A DNA stretch of 64,000 nucleotides from Lysobacter arenosi (GTDB taxonomy: Bacteria; Pseudomonadota; Gammaproteobacteria; Xanthomonadales; Xanthomonadaceae). Within the stretch, counting starts at the first letter, position 1, and every line of letters starts with the position of its first letter. The notes beneath the pieces were generated by a model. That model was not told the origin of the DNA and ran no database searches. It worked only from the letters and a program-made list of their open reading frames with translations. The position numbers were made by a program, and so were the translations under genes. Below are positions 1 through 9,769 of the stretch, one piece after another. The stretch is taken from contig NZ_CP071517.1 of assembly GCF_016613475.2 (NCBI RefSeq), positions 3,162,001 through 3,226,000 on the forward strand, read 5' to 3'.

Positions 1-62
1 ACCGCGGCCACTCGCCGCGGTTTGCCCTTAGGATGGCGTCGGAACCCGGGGGAACTGTCTCA

Positions 63-491
63 ATGCGCCGTCTGACCCAACTGATGAGCCTGGCCTTGCT
101 GTTGGGCCTGCTGGCGGTCGCCGGCAGTGCCGCAGCCAGCCGCAAGACCGATTCCCTGGACCGTAACCAGTACGCATGGGCCGGTGCCATCCGCTGGGGC
201 GATTTCGACGCCGCCCTGACCTTGATCGACCCGGCGTTCCTCGCCGAGCACCCGGTCAGCGACCTCGAGCTGGCGCGCTACGAGCAGGTCCAGATCACCG
301 CCTACCGCGACCGCGGCAGCAGCGTCGACTGGAAGGCCGGGGTGGCCGTCCGCGAAATCGAGATCGGCGTGGTCAACCGCCACACCCAGGCCGAGCGCAC
401 CGTGCGCTTCCGCGAACAATGGCGCTGGGACGAGGAAGCCAAGACCTGGTGGACCACCGGCGGCCTGCCGGACCTCTGGGACGGCCAGTAA
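63..491 (+). CDS. small secreted protein of unknown function
   Basis: 142 aa. I do not recognise a named family. The N-terminus is a clear Sec signal (basic MRRL, a hydrophobic Leu/Ala core, then an AAA-type cleavage region near residue 25) with no lipobox cysteine, so a soluble periplasmic protein is likely. The mature part is short, charged and Trp-rich near the C-terminus (WRWDEEAKTWW). The ATG at 63 is preferred over an in-frame ATG at 33 because a G-rich Shine-Dalgarno (GGGGGAA) sits about 8 nt upstream and because the signal peptide then starts at residue 1. It lies directly upstream of the rhodanese gene. Confidence 0.7.
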   Translation: MRRLTQLMSLALLLGLLAVAGSAAASRKTDSLDRNQYAWAGAIRWGDFDAALTLIDPAFLAEHPVSDLELARYEQVQITAYRDRGSSVDWKAGVAVREIEIGVVNRHTQAERTVRFREQWRWDEEAKTWWTTGGLPDLWDGQ

Positions 492-623
492 CCCACTTCG
501 CCTCCGGTCTTTGCCCGTGAAGGCGAGGGCCGGACACCCGCTGGAAGGGCGCCGGCCGCGGAATTTTGCGCCGCCGCCGGCACTGGGAGACAATCCCGCC
601 CCCGTTTCAGCTGCCGTGATGCC

Positions 624-1061
624 GTGACCTTCCAAGAACTGCTGGCCTTCGCCGAACGCCACACCTACCTGTCGCTGGCGCTGGTCGGCCTGACCATTGC
701 GATCATCTACGTCGAGATCGCCCGCCTGTTCCGTGGCTACAAGGCACTGCGCCCGGCCGAGCTGACCGGCCTGATCAACCGCGACAACGCGCTGGTCATC
801 GACCTGTCGGCGAGCAACGATTTCGAGAAGGGTCATATCGCCGGCAGCAAGTCGGTGCAGCCCAGCCAGTTCGATCCGGAAAACAAGCTGCTGGCCAATG
901 CCAGGGAGCTTCCGGTCGTGGTCGTGTGCCGCACCGGCCAGGGTTCGGCCGATGCCGCCAAGCGCCTGAAAAAGGCCGGCTTCACCAAGGTTTTCTGGCT
1001 CGACGGCGGCATCGCCGCCTGGCAGCAGGCCGACCTGCCGCTGGTGAAGGGCCGCGCCTGA
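624..1061 (+). CDS. membrane-anchored rhodanese-like protein (YibN type)
   Basis: 145 aa, GTG start. One transmembrane helix at about residues 14-35 is followed by a single rhodanese domain (about 45-140). The active-site loop CRTGQGS carries the persulfide-forming cysteine at residue 102, and the domain ends with the usual GGIAAW motif. In E. coli the equivalent gene yibN lies upstream of grxC-secB-gpsA; here grxC is absent and 186 nt separate this gene from secB. The role is likely sulfur transfer or redox chemistry at the inner membrane; the substrate is unknown. Confidence 0.85.
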   Translation: MTFQELLAFAERHTYLSLALVGLTIAIIYVEIARLFRGYKALRPAELTGLINRDNALVIDLSASNDFEKGHIAGSKSVQPSQFDPENKLLANARELPVVVVCRTGQGSADAAKRLKKAGFTKVFWLDGGIAAWQQADLPLVKGRA

Positions 1062-1247
1062 CGAGAGTTTGTCGCGGCGGGCTTGATAGCCGTCGCGGCG
1101 CCCCAAACACAGCCTTTGGGGATTGAATGGGGAAGGCGATGACGGCTTGCCGCAGACACTTCACCTCGCGCAATCTGAACAGCCGGCCGCACCCAGGGTG
1201 CGTGCCATAATCGACCACTTTCCGCATTAATTGTCTGGAGTTACGAG

Positions 1248-1769
1248 ATGTCCGAAGAAAACGTCAACGGCGGCGCAGCGTCTGCCGAAGCCAACACCGG
1301 CCCGGCATTCACCGTCGAGAAGATCTACGCCAAGGACGTCTCCTTCGAGGTCCCCGGTGCACCGGCCGTGTTCAACGAGCAGGCCCAGCCGCAGCTGCAG
1401 ATGAACCTCAACCAGAGCGTTCAGCGCCTCAACGAGAACGCGTTTGAAGTCGTGCTCGGCATCACCCTGACCTGCAACGCCGGCGACAAGACCATGTACG
1501 TGGCCGAAGTGAAGCAGGCAGGCGTGTTCGGCCTGGCCGGTTTCGACCCCCAGACCCTCGACGGCATGCTCGGCACCCATTGCCCGAACGTGCTGTACCC
1601 GTACGCACGCCAGCTGATCAGCGAGCTGATCCAGACCGGTGGTTTCCCGCCGTTCTACCTGCAGCCGATCAACTTCGAAGCGCTGTACGCCGAAGGCCTG
1701 CGCCAGCGCGCCGCCCAGCAGGGTGGAGACGCCGGCCTGGCCGACGCCGAGACCGCCGGCAACGCCTGA
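1248..1769 (+). CDS. secB: protein-export chaperone SecB
   Basis: 173 aa, a little longer than the E. coli protein because of short Ala/Gly-rich tails at both ends. SecB is a homotetrameric cytosolic chaperone that keeps preproteins unfolded and delivers them to SecA. Family-typical stretches are [19 protein letters not shown], the central VVLGITLTC strand, and the [13 protein letters not shown] and [11 protein letters not shown] segments. The ATG at 1248 has a Shine-Dalgarno GGAGTTACGAG. gpsA begins 13 nt after the stop, so the two are probably co-transcribed, as in many gammaproteobacteria. Confidence 0.98.
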   Translation: MSEENVNGGAASAEANTGPAFTVEKIYAKDVSFEVPGAPAVFNEQAQPQLQMNLNQSVQRLNENAFEVVLGITLTCNAGDKTMYVAEVKQAGVFGLAGFDPQTLDGMLGTHCPNVLYPYARQLISELIQTGGFPPFYLQPINFEALYAEGLRQRAAQQGGDAGLADAETAGNA

Positions 1770-1782
1770 TCGCGACCGCGGC

Positions 1783-2811
1783 ATGGAGGCGAACGCATTG
1801 CCCACCGTCGCGGTTCTGGGAGCGGGCTCCTGGGGCACCGCCCTCGCCGCCCTGATCGCACGGCACGGTCATCCGACCGTGCTGTGGGGTCGTGACGCCG
1901 ACGGCGTCGCGGCCATCGACGGCGCCCACGAGAACCCGCGCTACCTGCCGGGCATCACCCTGCCCGAGTCGCTGCGCGCGACCACCGACCTGGCCGCCTC
2001 CCTGCAGGGCGCCGACCTGGTGCTGGTGGTGGTGCCGTCGCACGCGTTCGCCGAAACGCTGCGCAAACTCGCACCGCACCGTCCTGCCCACGCCGGCGTG
2101 GCCTGGGCGACCAAGGGCTTCGAGCCCGGCAGCGGCCGCTTCCTGCACGAGGTCGCCGAGGAAGTACTCGGCGCCGACGTGCCGCTGGCGGTGGTGACCG
2201 GCCCGTCGTTCGCCAAGGAAGTCGCACAGGGTTTGCCGACCGCACTGACCGTGCACGGCAGCCACGCCGACTTCGCCCAGGAAGTGGCCGATGCGCTGCA
2301 CGGCCCGGCCTTCCGCGCCTACACCGGCAACGACATGCTCGGTGCCGAACTGGGCGGCGCGATGAAGAACGTGCTGGCCGTGGCCACCGGCGTTGCCGAC
2401 GGCATGCAGCTCGGCCTCAACGCGCGCGCCGGCCTGATCACGCGCGGCCTCAACGAGATGCTGCGCCTGAACCACGCCATCGGTGGCAAGGCCGAAACCC
2501 TGATGGGCCTGGCCGGCCTGGGCGACCTGGTGCTCACCTGCACCGGCGACCTGTCGCGCAACCGCCGCCTGGGTCTTGCACTCGGCCGTGGCCAGTCGAT
2601 CGCCGATGCCGTGCGCGAAATCGGCCAGGTGGTCGAATCGGTGCAGACCGCCGACGAAGTCATGCGCCAGGCCGAGCGTCACGGCGTGGAACTGCCGATC
2701 TCCAGCGCGGTGCAGGCGGTGTTGCACGGCGAGATCACGCCGGCCGAAGGCCTGCGCCTGTTGCTGTCGCGGGAACAGAAGCCCGAGTATCCGCGCGACC
2801 TGTTCGGTTGA
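1783..2811 (+). CDS. gpsA: NAD(P)-dependent glycerol-3-phosphate dehydrogenase
   Basis: 342 aa. Reduces dihydroxyacetone phosphate to sn-glycerol-3-phosphate for phospholipid synthesis. The Rossmann motif GAGSWGTA is at residues 13-20, the family motif [16 protein letters not shown] follows in the middle, and the catalytic lysine lies in [12 protein letters not shown]. The reading frame stays open further upstream, but the ATG at 1783 is chosen because it puts the Rossmann fold at the usual place and does not overlap secB. The downstream gene is convergent and a strong bidirectional terminator separates them. Confidence 0.97.
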   Translation: MEANALPTVAVLGAGSWGTALAALIARHGHPTVLWGRDADGVAAIDGAHENPRYLPGITLPESLRATTDLAASLQGADLVLVVVPSHAFAETLRKLAPHRPAHAGVAWATKGFEPGSGRFLHEVAEEVLGADVPLAVVTGPSFAKEVAQGLPTALTVHGSHADFAQEVADALHGPAFRAYTGNDMLGAELGGAMKNVLAVATGVADGMQLGLNARAGLITRGLNEMLRLNHAIGGKAETLMGLAGLGDLVLTCTGDLSRNRRLGLALGRGQSIADAVREIGQVVESVQTADEVMRQAERHGVELPISSAVQAVLHGEITPAEGLRLLLSREQKPEYPRDLFG

Positions 2812-2840
2812 TCGCACCCGCACGCATCGGGCAGAACAAA

Positions 2841-2867
2841 AAAACCCGGCCTGAGCCGGGTTTTTTC
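2841..2867. terminator. bidirectional intrinsic terminator
   Basis: Perfect stem AAAACCCGGC / GCCGGGTTTT with a CTGA loop, with A and T runs on either side. It lies between gpsA (+) and the convergent Ax21-like gene (-) and can serve both. A near-identical stem follows oleA. Confidence 0.9.
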
Positions 2868-2886
2868 TTGCTGCGTTTGGCTTCGC

Positions 2887-3522
2887 TCAGAAGCTGGCGC
2901 GCATGCCAACGGTGACCTGCGTGAACTCGTCGCCCAGCTCGGCTTCGCCGACGATGCCCCAGACCGGCGTCAGGTGGTACTGCAGGCCGAGCGTGGCGCT
3001 GAAGGCGCTGTCGTAGACATCGCCATCGGTGTAGTTGCCCTTGGCCCAGATGTCGACATTGTCGGCGATCAGGTGGCGCACGCCGACCGCAACGCGGAAG
3101 TCGTCGCCATCGACACTGCCTTCGCCGTCGTTCTCGACGTCGATCTCGGTGCTCAGGTAGCTCAGCTCGGTGATCAGGTCCGTGCGCTGCGACAGGCTGT
3201 GGTGATAGCCGAGGCCGACAATCGCCTGGTTCATGTCGATGCCGGCGTCGCCGAGGTCACCGAAGACCGGCGAGGACACGCCGATGTCGTCATCGCCGTT
3301 GCGATAGCTGCCGAACACATGGAACGTCTCGCCCAATGCGGCCGAACCGCCGATGAAGAATCCCGCGGCCTCGGCGTCATCGATGCGGAAGCCTTCGACC
3401 TGCGGCAGCTCCTGGTTGAGCTGGGCGTAGCCGCCTTCGATGTAGGTGTAGCTGTGACCGTCGGCGCTGGCGGCAAACGGTGCGGCAGCGATCGCGAGCG
3501 CAAGGATGAGTTGCTTCTTCAT
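2887..3522 (-). CDS. Ax21-family outer membrane beta-barrel protein (copy 1)
   Basis: 211 aa. Signal peptide MKKQLILALAIAAAPFAASA, then a small barrel of alternating strands with motifs shared with the neighbouring copy (YTYIEGGYAQLN, FHVFGSYRNGDDD, VGLGYHHSLSQRTDL) and a C-terminal ...VGMRASF ending in Phe, the usual BAM recognition signal. Start at 3522 is supported by AGAAGGG upstream. Ax21-family proteins are outer membrane or vesicle proteins in xanthomonads; the signalling roles once proposed for them are disputed, so only an outer-membrane barrel role is inferred here. Confidence 0.8.
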   Translation of the reverse strand: MKKQLILALAIAAAPFAASADGHSYTYIEGGYAQLNQELPQVEGFRIDDAEAAGFFIGGSAALGETFHVFGSYRNGDDDIGVSSPVFGDLGDAGIDMNQAIVGLGYHHSLSQRTDLITELSYLSTEIDVENDGEGSVDGDDFRVAVGVRHLIADNVDIWAKGNYTDGDVYDSAFSATLGLQYHLTPVWGIVGEAELGDEFTQVTVGMRASF

Positions 3523-3654
3523 GGTGTCCCTTCTGTGAATTCCGGCCCGCTGGCTGCGGGGTCGCGGCATTATCGCCAAACTTCACGAATTCGTAACAAT
3601 TCGCCGAGACCCGAAGCCTGAAGTGCAAAGCAGGTCCCACTTGCAAGCGCGCAC

Positions 3655-3686
3655 AAAAAAGAAGCCCGGCTTGATGGCCGGGCTTC
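3655..3686 (-). terminator. intrinsic terminator of Ax21-like copy 2
   Basis: Perfect 10-bp stem GAAGCCCGGC / GCCGGGCTTC with a 6-nt loop. Read on the minus strand it is followed by a run of six T. It lies about 95 nt beyond the stop of the minus-strand gene at 3780-4394. Confidence 0.85.
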
Positions 3687-3779
3687 CAGATCGCGACTTG
3701 GGGGAGAGAGAGCAATCGCGATGAAGCACTTGCTGGTACATCGCATCCTCCCGCAGTGCGGGAGAATGCCAGGTGCCGC

Positions 3780-4394
3780 TTAGAAGCTCATGCGCGGACC
3801 GACGAAGTACGAGGTGTAGCCGTCGACGAACTTGACCTCACCGTTGACGCCCCAGGTCTGGTTGAACTTCACCTGGGCGCCGACACGGCCGTAGAACTCG
3901 CCATCGACGCGTTCGTAGTCTTCGTAACCGGCCATCGCGTAGCCTTCGATGTTCGGCGTCAGGCCGGCGCGCACGCCAGCTTCGACATTCCAGCCGTCGG
4001 CATCGTTGCCACCGAAGTTCAGGCCGCCGACGGAATAACCATCGGTTTCGGCCTTCTGGTAGCCGACGCGGGTGACCAGGTCGACCTGCGAGTTGAGTTC
4101 ATGGTTGTAGCCGACGCCAACGTTCCACTGGTCGACGTCGATGCCATCGACGCGGCCGAGCGCGGTGTTGAAGTCGTCGGTCTTCTGGCCGCTGTAGCCA
4201 CCGAAGATGTGGAAGTTCGGCGCGATGGCGGCAGAACCGTTGATCGCCCAGCCGTCGGCATCGAGGTTGTTGTTGTCGGCCGAAGTGGCGGCGTAGCCGG
4301 CCTCGACGTAGTTGTACGACACGCCTTCGGCAGCCGAAGCGGCGATCGGGGCGGCAGCAAGCAGGGTCAGGGCGGCAAGCAGGGAACGCTTCAT
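3780..4394 (-). CDS. Ax21-family outer membrane beta-barrel protein (copy 2)
   Basis: 204 aa. Signal peptide MKRSLLAALTLLAAAPIAASA with cleavage before AEGVSYNYVEAGYA. The barrel repeats family motifs (FHIFGGYSGQKTDD, WNVGVGYNHELNSQVDL, GRVGAQVKFNQTWGVNGEV) and ends in VGPRMSF. This copy fits the Xanthomonas Ax21 pattern better than copy 1. Each copy has its own terminator, so they are probably separate transcripts. Most of the 190 nt upstream, before the kinase gene, holds no gene. Confidence 0.85.
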   Translation of the reverse strand: MKRSLLAALTLLAAAPIAASAAEGVSYNYVEAGYAATSADNNNLDADGWAINGSAAIAPNFHIFGGYSGQKTDDFNTALGRVDGIDVDQWNVGVGYNHELNSQVDLVTRVGYQKAETDGYSVGGLNFGGNDADGWNVEAGVRAGLTPNIEGYAMAGYEDYERVDGEFYGRVGAQVKFNQTWGVNGEVKFVDGYTSYFVGPRMSF

Positions 4395-4585
4395 AAGGTC
4401 TCAGCCTCGTTATGGTTGGATCCGGTGCCGCACTCTCGACATCAGAGTCATTCGGGGGAAACGATTTCCGGCACCGGTGGCGACAGTATCCTGACGTAAC
4501 CGAAATTTAACCTGAATAGTAAACTCAGCCGTGCAGGAACTAACCGCGCGAAGCTGCGGTCGCGTGCGCTTCGTGGAGCGATGCG

Positions 4586-7500
4586 CTAGTTGCAGGCGCC
4601 GTTGGCGTCGACCGGAATCACGTCGGATGCACGCAGCAACCTGTCGAGTCTGTCGAGCCGAAGCAGCAACGCGTCGCGCTGGTTGACCAGCGGGATGATC
4701 AATTCCTCGTCGGTGTTCGCTGGCGACACATCGCGCAACAGTGCCAACGCGCCCTTCATCCGGTGCAGCAACTTGCATTGCATGCGCGTGTCGCCGGATG
4801 CGAGCGCGAGATCGAACGCGCTCATGTCATCGCGGCAGGTTGATAGCAGTTCGTGCAGCAGGCGTCGTGCTTCTTCAGTGCTGCCGAGTGATTCGGTCAG
4901 TAGCGTCATCGGATCGGCAAGCACCGGCGCCACCATGACCGGCGCGGCAATGACCGGTGTTGCCCCCGGTCCCGCCGGCAAGTGCCTGGCCAGCATCGTT
5001 TCCAGTTCCTGCAGCGTCATGGGCTTTGCCAGGAACCCGTCCATGCCGGCGTCGCTGCAGCGCTCCACATCCGAGGGCAGCGCACTGGCCGACAGCGCGA
5101 TGATCGGCAGCCGCCGCCCTTGGCCGGCTTCGTCCGCGCGGATCCTTCGGGCCAGCGTGTAACCGTCCATCTTCGGCATGTCGCAATCGGTGATCAGCAA
5201 TGCGAAGTCGCCAGCGCACAACGACGCCAGCGCCTGCTCGCCGTCACCGGTCAGCACGCACTCGAAGCCCAGATGGTTCAGCTGCAGCGAAACCACCGCC
5301 CGGTTGACCGGATGGTCTTCGGCAACCAGGATGCGCGCGGCCTGCAGCGCGTGTCGTGTCGGGCCGCGCTCGGTTTCGATCGCCGTGGGTTGCTCGAACA
5401 CCGCGCGGCAGGCATCGCGCAGCGCGCGCCAGAGCAGCGGGTTGCCATGCACGACCGCTTCGGGTGCCTGGGCGCGATCGGCCGGCAGTCGCTGGTTGGC
5501 GGCGTCGTCCAGCAACAGGCAGCGCCCGCGTGGCGGCAATTGTCCCGCTTCCTCCATGTGGCGATCGACCAGGAACAGTTCGGCACGATCGCAGTCCAGC
5601 GTTGGCAGGTCCGACGCCTCGACCTCGACGACGCTGAAGCCCATCGACGACAGTGCGTTGGCCAACTCCACAGCGAACGTCGGGTCCTTCGTGCACACGA
5701 CCGCCGGCTTGCCGGCGAACTCCGGCAAGGGCTGCAGCTTCGCGACGACCGGCAGGCTCAGTTCGAAGATGGCGCGCGTGCCCTTGCCGGCAGTGCTCTC
5801 CAACTGCACGGTCCCACCCATCAGGTTGGCCAGCCGCTGGCAGATGATCAGGCCCAGGCCCGAGCCGCCAAAGCGACGGTTCGTGGAGGACTCCGCTTGC
5901 GTGAACGGTCGGAACAGCCGCAGGAACTGTTCGCCGGAAATGCCGATGCCGGTATCGCTGACGGTGATGCGGAGCTTCTGCAGGTCCACGCTTTCGGCAC
6001 AGTGCTCCTCGACGAGTTCGATTCGCAGCTCGACCTGGCCGCGATGGGTGAACTTGACCGCGTTGCTCAGCAGGTTGGTGATGATCTGGCGCACGCGCAC
6101 TGCATCGCCGGCGAACTCCGCCGCCAGTCGCCAGTCGAGCACGCAGTACAGTCGCAGGTCCTTTGCATGTGCCTTGGCGGTGAACAGGCCGATCACGCCG
6201 TCGACAAGCGAGCGCAGGTCAAAAGGAGTTCTTTCCAGTGCGAGGCGGCCGGAGTCGATCCGCGAGAAATCCAGGATGTCGTCAAGCAATTTCAGCAGCG
6301 TGCGTGCCGAGTCTTGCGCCATCGCCAGCATCTGTCCCTGCTCGCGATCGGTTTGCGTCTGTGCCAGCAGTTCGACCAGTCCCAGCACGCCCGCCATCGG
6401 CGTGCGGATCTCGTGGCTCATCATCGCCAGGAACGCCGCCTTCGCCGCCACCGCCGCCTTGGCTTCGGCATTGGCGCGGGCCAGCGCCTGGGCCTGCTCA
6501 TGGCTGTCGGTCACGTCGACCCAGTAACCGCTCCACTCCACCGAACCGTCGGGGCCGTGCCGAGGCGGACCGCCCGCCGTGCGGATCCAACGCAGTCCCC
6601 GCACCGAGTGCAGGCGTATGTCGAACTGCGGCATCGGCCGCATCGCAGCTGCGGCAGCAGCGACGTTGTCGGCGACCAGCTGGCGATCGTCCACATACAC
6701 GTGCGAGAAGGCCAGCGCCTCGTCGGCCATCATCTCTTCGGGCGTGATGCCGATGGTCGACAAGGTGTCACCGTCGGCGTAGGTGAACTCGCGCCTGCCA
6801 TCGGGCCACACCCGCAGCTCGAACACCGCCGAGGGAAGGGTCCGCGCGATCTGTGCCAGGCGCAGCTCCGAGGCCCGTGCACGCGCTTCGGCGGCGCGGA
6901 TCTCGGTGATGTCGACCGCCGTGCCGAGCAGGCCGGCCGGTTCACCGTCGCCGAGCTCGAACATCTGGATCCACAGCAACTCATGGCGTTCGCCACCGTC
7001 GGGCGTCTCGGTGCGAAGCTCCTTGCTCAGCTGCTGGCCGGTCGTGAAGACCGACATCTCGAAATCATGGATGGCCCCGGTCTCGACCTGCGGCAGGTGC
7101 CGGGTTTCCAGCAGCGTGCGCCCGACCAGGTCGCTCTCCTCGACGCCGTATCGCAGCGTATAGGCCAGGTTGACCGCCAGGTAGCGGCCCTGCGTGTCCT
7201 TCACGAACACCGGATAGTGGATGTTGTTGAGCAACCGTTCCTGGAACTGCAACTGGTCGGCCAGCTTGCGTTCGGCCGCGGTGCGCGCGCGCATCTGGCG
7301 ACGCATGCTCAGTTGCGCAACCGCCATCACGCCGACAATGGCCAGGCCGGCCAGGACGATGCCGAGCACCCAGCCCCAGGGCGCGCCGACGCTGTACTCG
7401 TTACTCAGCCAGCGCGTGCGGATCGCCTGCTTCTGATCCTCGTTGATCCCCGCCAGTGCGCTGTTGACCAGAGGCAGCAATGCCGAGCGCGAGTGGCGTA

Positions 7501-8989
7501 CACCGAACGCCAGTTCGTGATCGAGACCGGTCGGTCCGACCATTTGCAGGCGCGCAGCGTAACGGTCGCGAATCAACGCATCGATCGCCGGAAACGTGCC
7601 AACGAACGCATCGGCCTTGCCATCAGCGACCAGGGCCAGGCCGTCCTCGTTGCTGCCCACCGGCACCAGCGTGCTCTGGTCGAGCACGATCTTCAGGCGT
7701 GCCAGCAGAGCCGCTTCGGCGCGCGCGGCGACGCGCCTCCCGCGCAGGTCTTCGGGACCGGCCACGGTGGGTCCGTGGACGCGCGCGACAATGACTTCCG
7801 GAAAACGCTCGTACGGCCTGCTGAACATCAGGTCGTCGCCGCGGAAGTCTTCGGCCATGGCCGCTGCGACCAGGTCGATCTCGCCGGCGTGCACCATTCG
7901 CTGCAGGTCGGTCCAGTCCTTGGCAGGCACCAGCTCGAGCCGCAGCCCGAGCACCCTGCGCACAACCTTGACGTAGTCGGCCGCCATCCCGCTGAAATCG
8001 CCGTCGACATTGACGAACGAGTACGGCGGACGATTGGTCTCGTAGCCCAGCCGCAATACCGGCAGCCCTTCCAGAACGCGACGCTCGTGACTGCTCAGGA
8101 CGCCGGGCGTAACCGACGCCGATGGCAGCATGCCGACGCCCCAGCGTTCCTGCAGGCTCTGCAGCTCTTCCGGCTTGACCGCCGCTTCGGCCTTGCGCAG
8201 CACGCGCAGAAGCATCGTTTCGCGCGCCGGCACCGCAAGGCCGACCTGCAGCGGCGGCATGTCCAACGCACCAAGCAGCACCAGGTCATCGACGGTGCGC
8301 TGGTGCAGCAGCGTGCGCGTGCGGTATTCGGTGTTGCCGACGTAAGCATCGGCTTCGCCGTCGGCGACCATGCGCAGGGCCTCACGTCCGTCCTGCGCGT
8401 ACAGGATGATCGCCCGCGGAAAATGCTTCGACACCAGGCCGGCCGATTCGACGTAGCGGCGCTCCACCACGATGCGCGCCCGTGCCAAGTCGGCTTCGTC
8501 GCGGATACGCGCGTCGCCGCGGCGCGCCACCAGCATGATGCAGCCCTTCAGGTAGGGGCGAAGGAACGCGAAGTGGCCGCGCCGCGCAGGCGTGTCCGGC
8601 TGTCCCAGCAACAGGTCGTAGCGCGGGGTCAGCGAAGCGGCCGGCCAGGAAATGGTCTCCCAGTCGGTGAAAGGATCGAACGACAGGCGCAGGCCGACCT
8701 TTGCCGCGAGCAACCGCGCGTAATCGGGCCCCAATCCTTCCGGGTGGCCGGCGACCCAGGTTTCAGCAGGCAGGTGGTCACCGGCGAACACACCCACCCG
8801 CACGACAGCGTGATCGCGTCGCCATTGCGCTTCCTCGGCATCGAGCGTCGCCACGGCGCCGGGCTGCGCGCCAAGCGGGAACGCCACGCCGGTCAATGCG
8901 ATGATCGCGGCGAACCGCAATGCGGCGAGCAGCAACGCGGCCAGTGACGTTGCACTCGCCAGGCAAAGGGTTTCGACTCGGGATGGCAC
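4586..8989 (-). CDS. BvgS-type unorthodox hybrid sensor histidine kinase
   Basis: 1467 aa from a GTG at 8989, chosen because AAGGG lies 7 nt upstream; a TTG six bases earlier has no room for a ribosome site. Order of domains (approximate): signal/anchor 1-42; two tandem periplasmic solute-binding (SBP_bac_3) domains 50-290 and 305-535; transmembrane helix 540-565; two PAS domains 590-700 and 715-830; HisKA with H-box SHEIRTPMAG (His about 859); ATPase with DTGIGI and GGSGLGL; a degenerate receiver-like segment about 1085-1200; a canonical receiver with phospho-Asp in TDCDMPKMDG; and a C-terminal HPt with LLHRMKGA. This gives a full His-Asp-His relay. The LuxR-type regulator starts 147 nt away on the other strand and is the likely partner. 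The ligand is unknown. Confidence 0.93.
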   Translation of the reverse strand: MPSRVETLCLASATSLAALLLAALRFAAIIALTGVAFPLGAQPGAVATLDAEEAQWRRDHAVVRVGVFAGDHLPAETWVAGHPEGLGPDYARLLAAKVGLRLSFDPFTDWETISWPAASLTPRYDLLLGQPDTPARRGHFAFLRPYLKGCIMLVARRGDARIRDEADLARARIVVERRYVESAGLVSKHFPRAIILYAQDGREALRMVADGEADAYVGNTEYRTRTLLHQRTVDDLVLLGALDMPPLQVGLAVPARETMLLRVLRKAEAAVKPEELQSLQERWGVGMLPSASVTPGVLSSHERRVLEGLPVLRLGYETNRPPYSFVNVDGDFSGMAADYVKVVRRVLGLRLELVPAKDWTDLQRMVHAGEIDLVAAAMAEDFRGDDLMFSRPYERFPEVIVARVHGPTVAGPEDLRGRRVAARAEAALLARLKIVLDQSTLVPVGSNEDGLALVADGKADAFVGTFPAIDALIRDRYAARLQMVGPTGLDHELAFGVRHSRSALLPLVNSALAGINEDQKQAIRTRWLSNEYSVGAPWGWVLGIVLAGLAIVGVMAVAQLSMRRQMRARTAAERKLADQLQFQERLLNNIHYPVFVKDTQGRYLAVNLAYTLRYGVEESDLVGRTLLETRHLPQVETGAIHDFEMSVFTTGQQLSKELRTETPDGGERHELLWIQMFELGDGEPAGLLGTAVDITEIRAAEARARASELRLAQIARTLPSAVFELRVWPDGRREFTYADGDTLSTIGITPEEMMADEALAFSHVYVDDRQLVADNVAAAAAAMRPMPQFDIRLHSVRGLRWIRTAGGPPRHGPDGSVEWSGYWVDVTDSHEQAQALARANAEAKAAVAAKAAFLAMMSHEIRTPMAGVLGLVELLAQTQTDREQGQMLAMAQDSARTLLKLLDDILDFSRIDSGRLALERTPFDLRSLVDGVIGLFTAKAHAKDLRLYCVLDWRLAAEFAGDAVRVRQIITNLLSNAVKFTHRGQVELRIELVEEHCAESVDLQKLRITVSDTGIGISGEQFLRLFRPFTQAESSTNRRFGGSGLGLIICQRLANLMGGTVQLESTAGKGTRAIFELSLPVVAKLQPLPEFAGKPAVVCTKDPTFAVELANALSSMGFSVVEVEASDLPTLDCDRAELFLVDRHMEEAGQLPPRGRCLLLDDAANQRLPADRAQAPEAVVHGNPLLWRALRDACRAVFEQPTAIETERGPTRHALQAARILVAEDHPVNRAVVSLQLNHLGFECVLTGDGEQALASLCAGDFALLITDCDMPKMDGYTLARRIRADEAGQGRRLPIIALSASALPSDVERCSDAGMDGFLAKPMTLQELETMLARHLPAGPGATPVIAAPVMVAPVLADPMTLLTESLGSTEEARRLLHELLSTCRDDMSAFDLALASGDTRMQCKLLHRMKGALALLRDVSPANTDEELIIPLVNQRDALLLRLDRLDRLLRASDVIPVDANGACN

Positions 8990-9136
8990 GACCAATCCCT
9001 TGAATGGGGCCCTGAACGAACCACCCTAGTGAGCGAGGGGTCGCGCCTCCATCAGAATCGTCTCAATGTGATTGTCGAGTTGCGGATGCCGATCCTGCGA
9101 GCGATGATCGAAGCATGAACAGGCCGCAATGAAGTC

Positions 9137-9769
9137 ATGACGCTACGCATAATTCTGGCCGACGACCATCCGATAGTCCGCAGCGGCGTTCGGGCCTTGC
9201 TGGAACGCAACAACCTGCAGGTTGTTGCCGAGGCCGGCAGCACCGATGAGCTGTTCACGGCGCTCGCAAATCATGAATGCGATGTGCTCCTGACGGATTT
9301 CAGCATGCCCGGTGGCCAGCTGGGCGATGGTCTGGCGATGCTGGAGGCCCTTCGCGGCCAGTGGCCGCAACTGCCGATCATCGTCCTGACGATGATGAAC
9401 AATCCCGGCGTGCTCAGTTCGATTCTCGCCACCGGCGTGCGCGGCCTGCTCAACAAGTCCGACGCCTTGTCGGAGTTGCCCTTGGCGATCCAGGCCGTGT
9501 CCCACGGCCGCGAATACGTCAGCGCCAGCGGTGGCCTTCAGCTGGAGCAGATGGAAGGTCATGATTCCACCCGGCTGCCGTTGTCGCCGCGCGAGACTGA
9601 AGTTCTCCGACTGTTCGTTTCCGGATTGACGGTCTCGCAGATCGCCGAGCAGCTCGATCGCAGCATCAAGACCGTAAGCCGTCAGAAGATGGACGGGATG
9701 GCCAAGCTCGGCCTCAAGACCGATCTCGAGGTCTACGCTTACGCACGCGAGCACGGTTTGCTGGCCTGA
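9137..9769 (+). CDS. NarL/FixJ (LuxR)-family response regulator, partner of the BvgS-like kinase
   Basis: 210 aa. Receiver domain at residues 1-120 with acidic pair ADDHPIV and phospho-acceptor Asp in LLTDFSMPGG, then a LuxR-type helix-turn-helix starting LSPRETEVLRLFVSGLTVSQ and ending near residue 205. The layout resembles BvgA/RcsB. It is divergent from the hybrid kinase and directly precedes the fimbrial operon, so control of fimbriae is a reasonable inference, as for BvgAS in Bordetella and Roc/Sad systems in Pseudomonas. Confidence 0.93.
   Translation: MTLRIILADDHPIVRSGVRALLERNNLQVVAEAGSTDELFTALANHECDVLLTDFSMPGGQLGDGLAMLEALRGQWPQLPIIVLTMMNNPGVLSSILATGVRGLLNKSDALSELPLAIQAVSHGREYVSASGGLQLEQMEGHDSTRLPLSPRETEVLRLFVSGLTVSQIAEQLDRSIKTVSRQKMDGMAKLGLKTDLEVYAYAREHGLLA

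Noticed and set aside
2..20. CCGCGG inverted repeat at the window start
   Set aside because: May be the terminator of a gene outside the window, but too little context is available.
1100..1122. Hairpin CCCCAAA/TTTGGGG before secB as a terminator or riboswitch
   Set aside because: Short stem without a U run and no conserved RNA structure that I recognise.
4982..8947. 1321-codon open frame opposite the hybrid kinase
   Set aside because: Composition is that of a shadow frame; all domain motifs lie in the minus-strand kinase.
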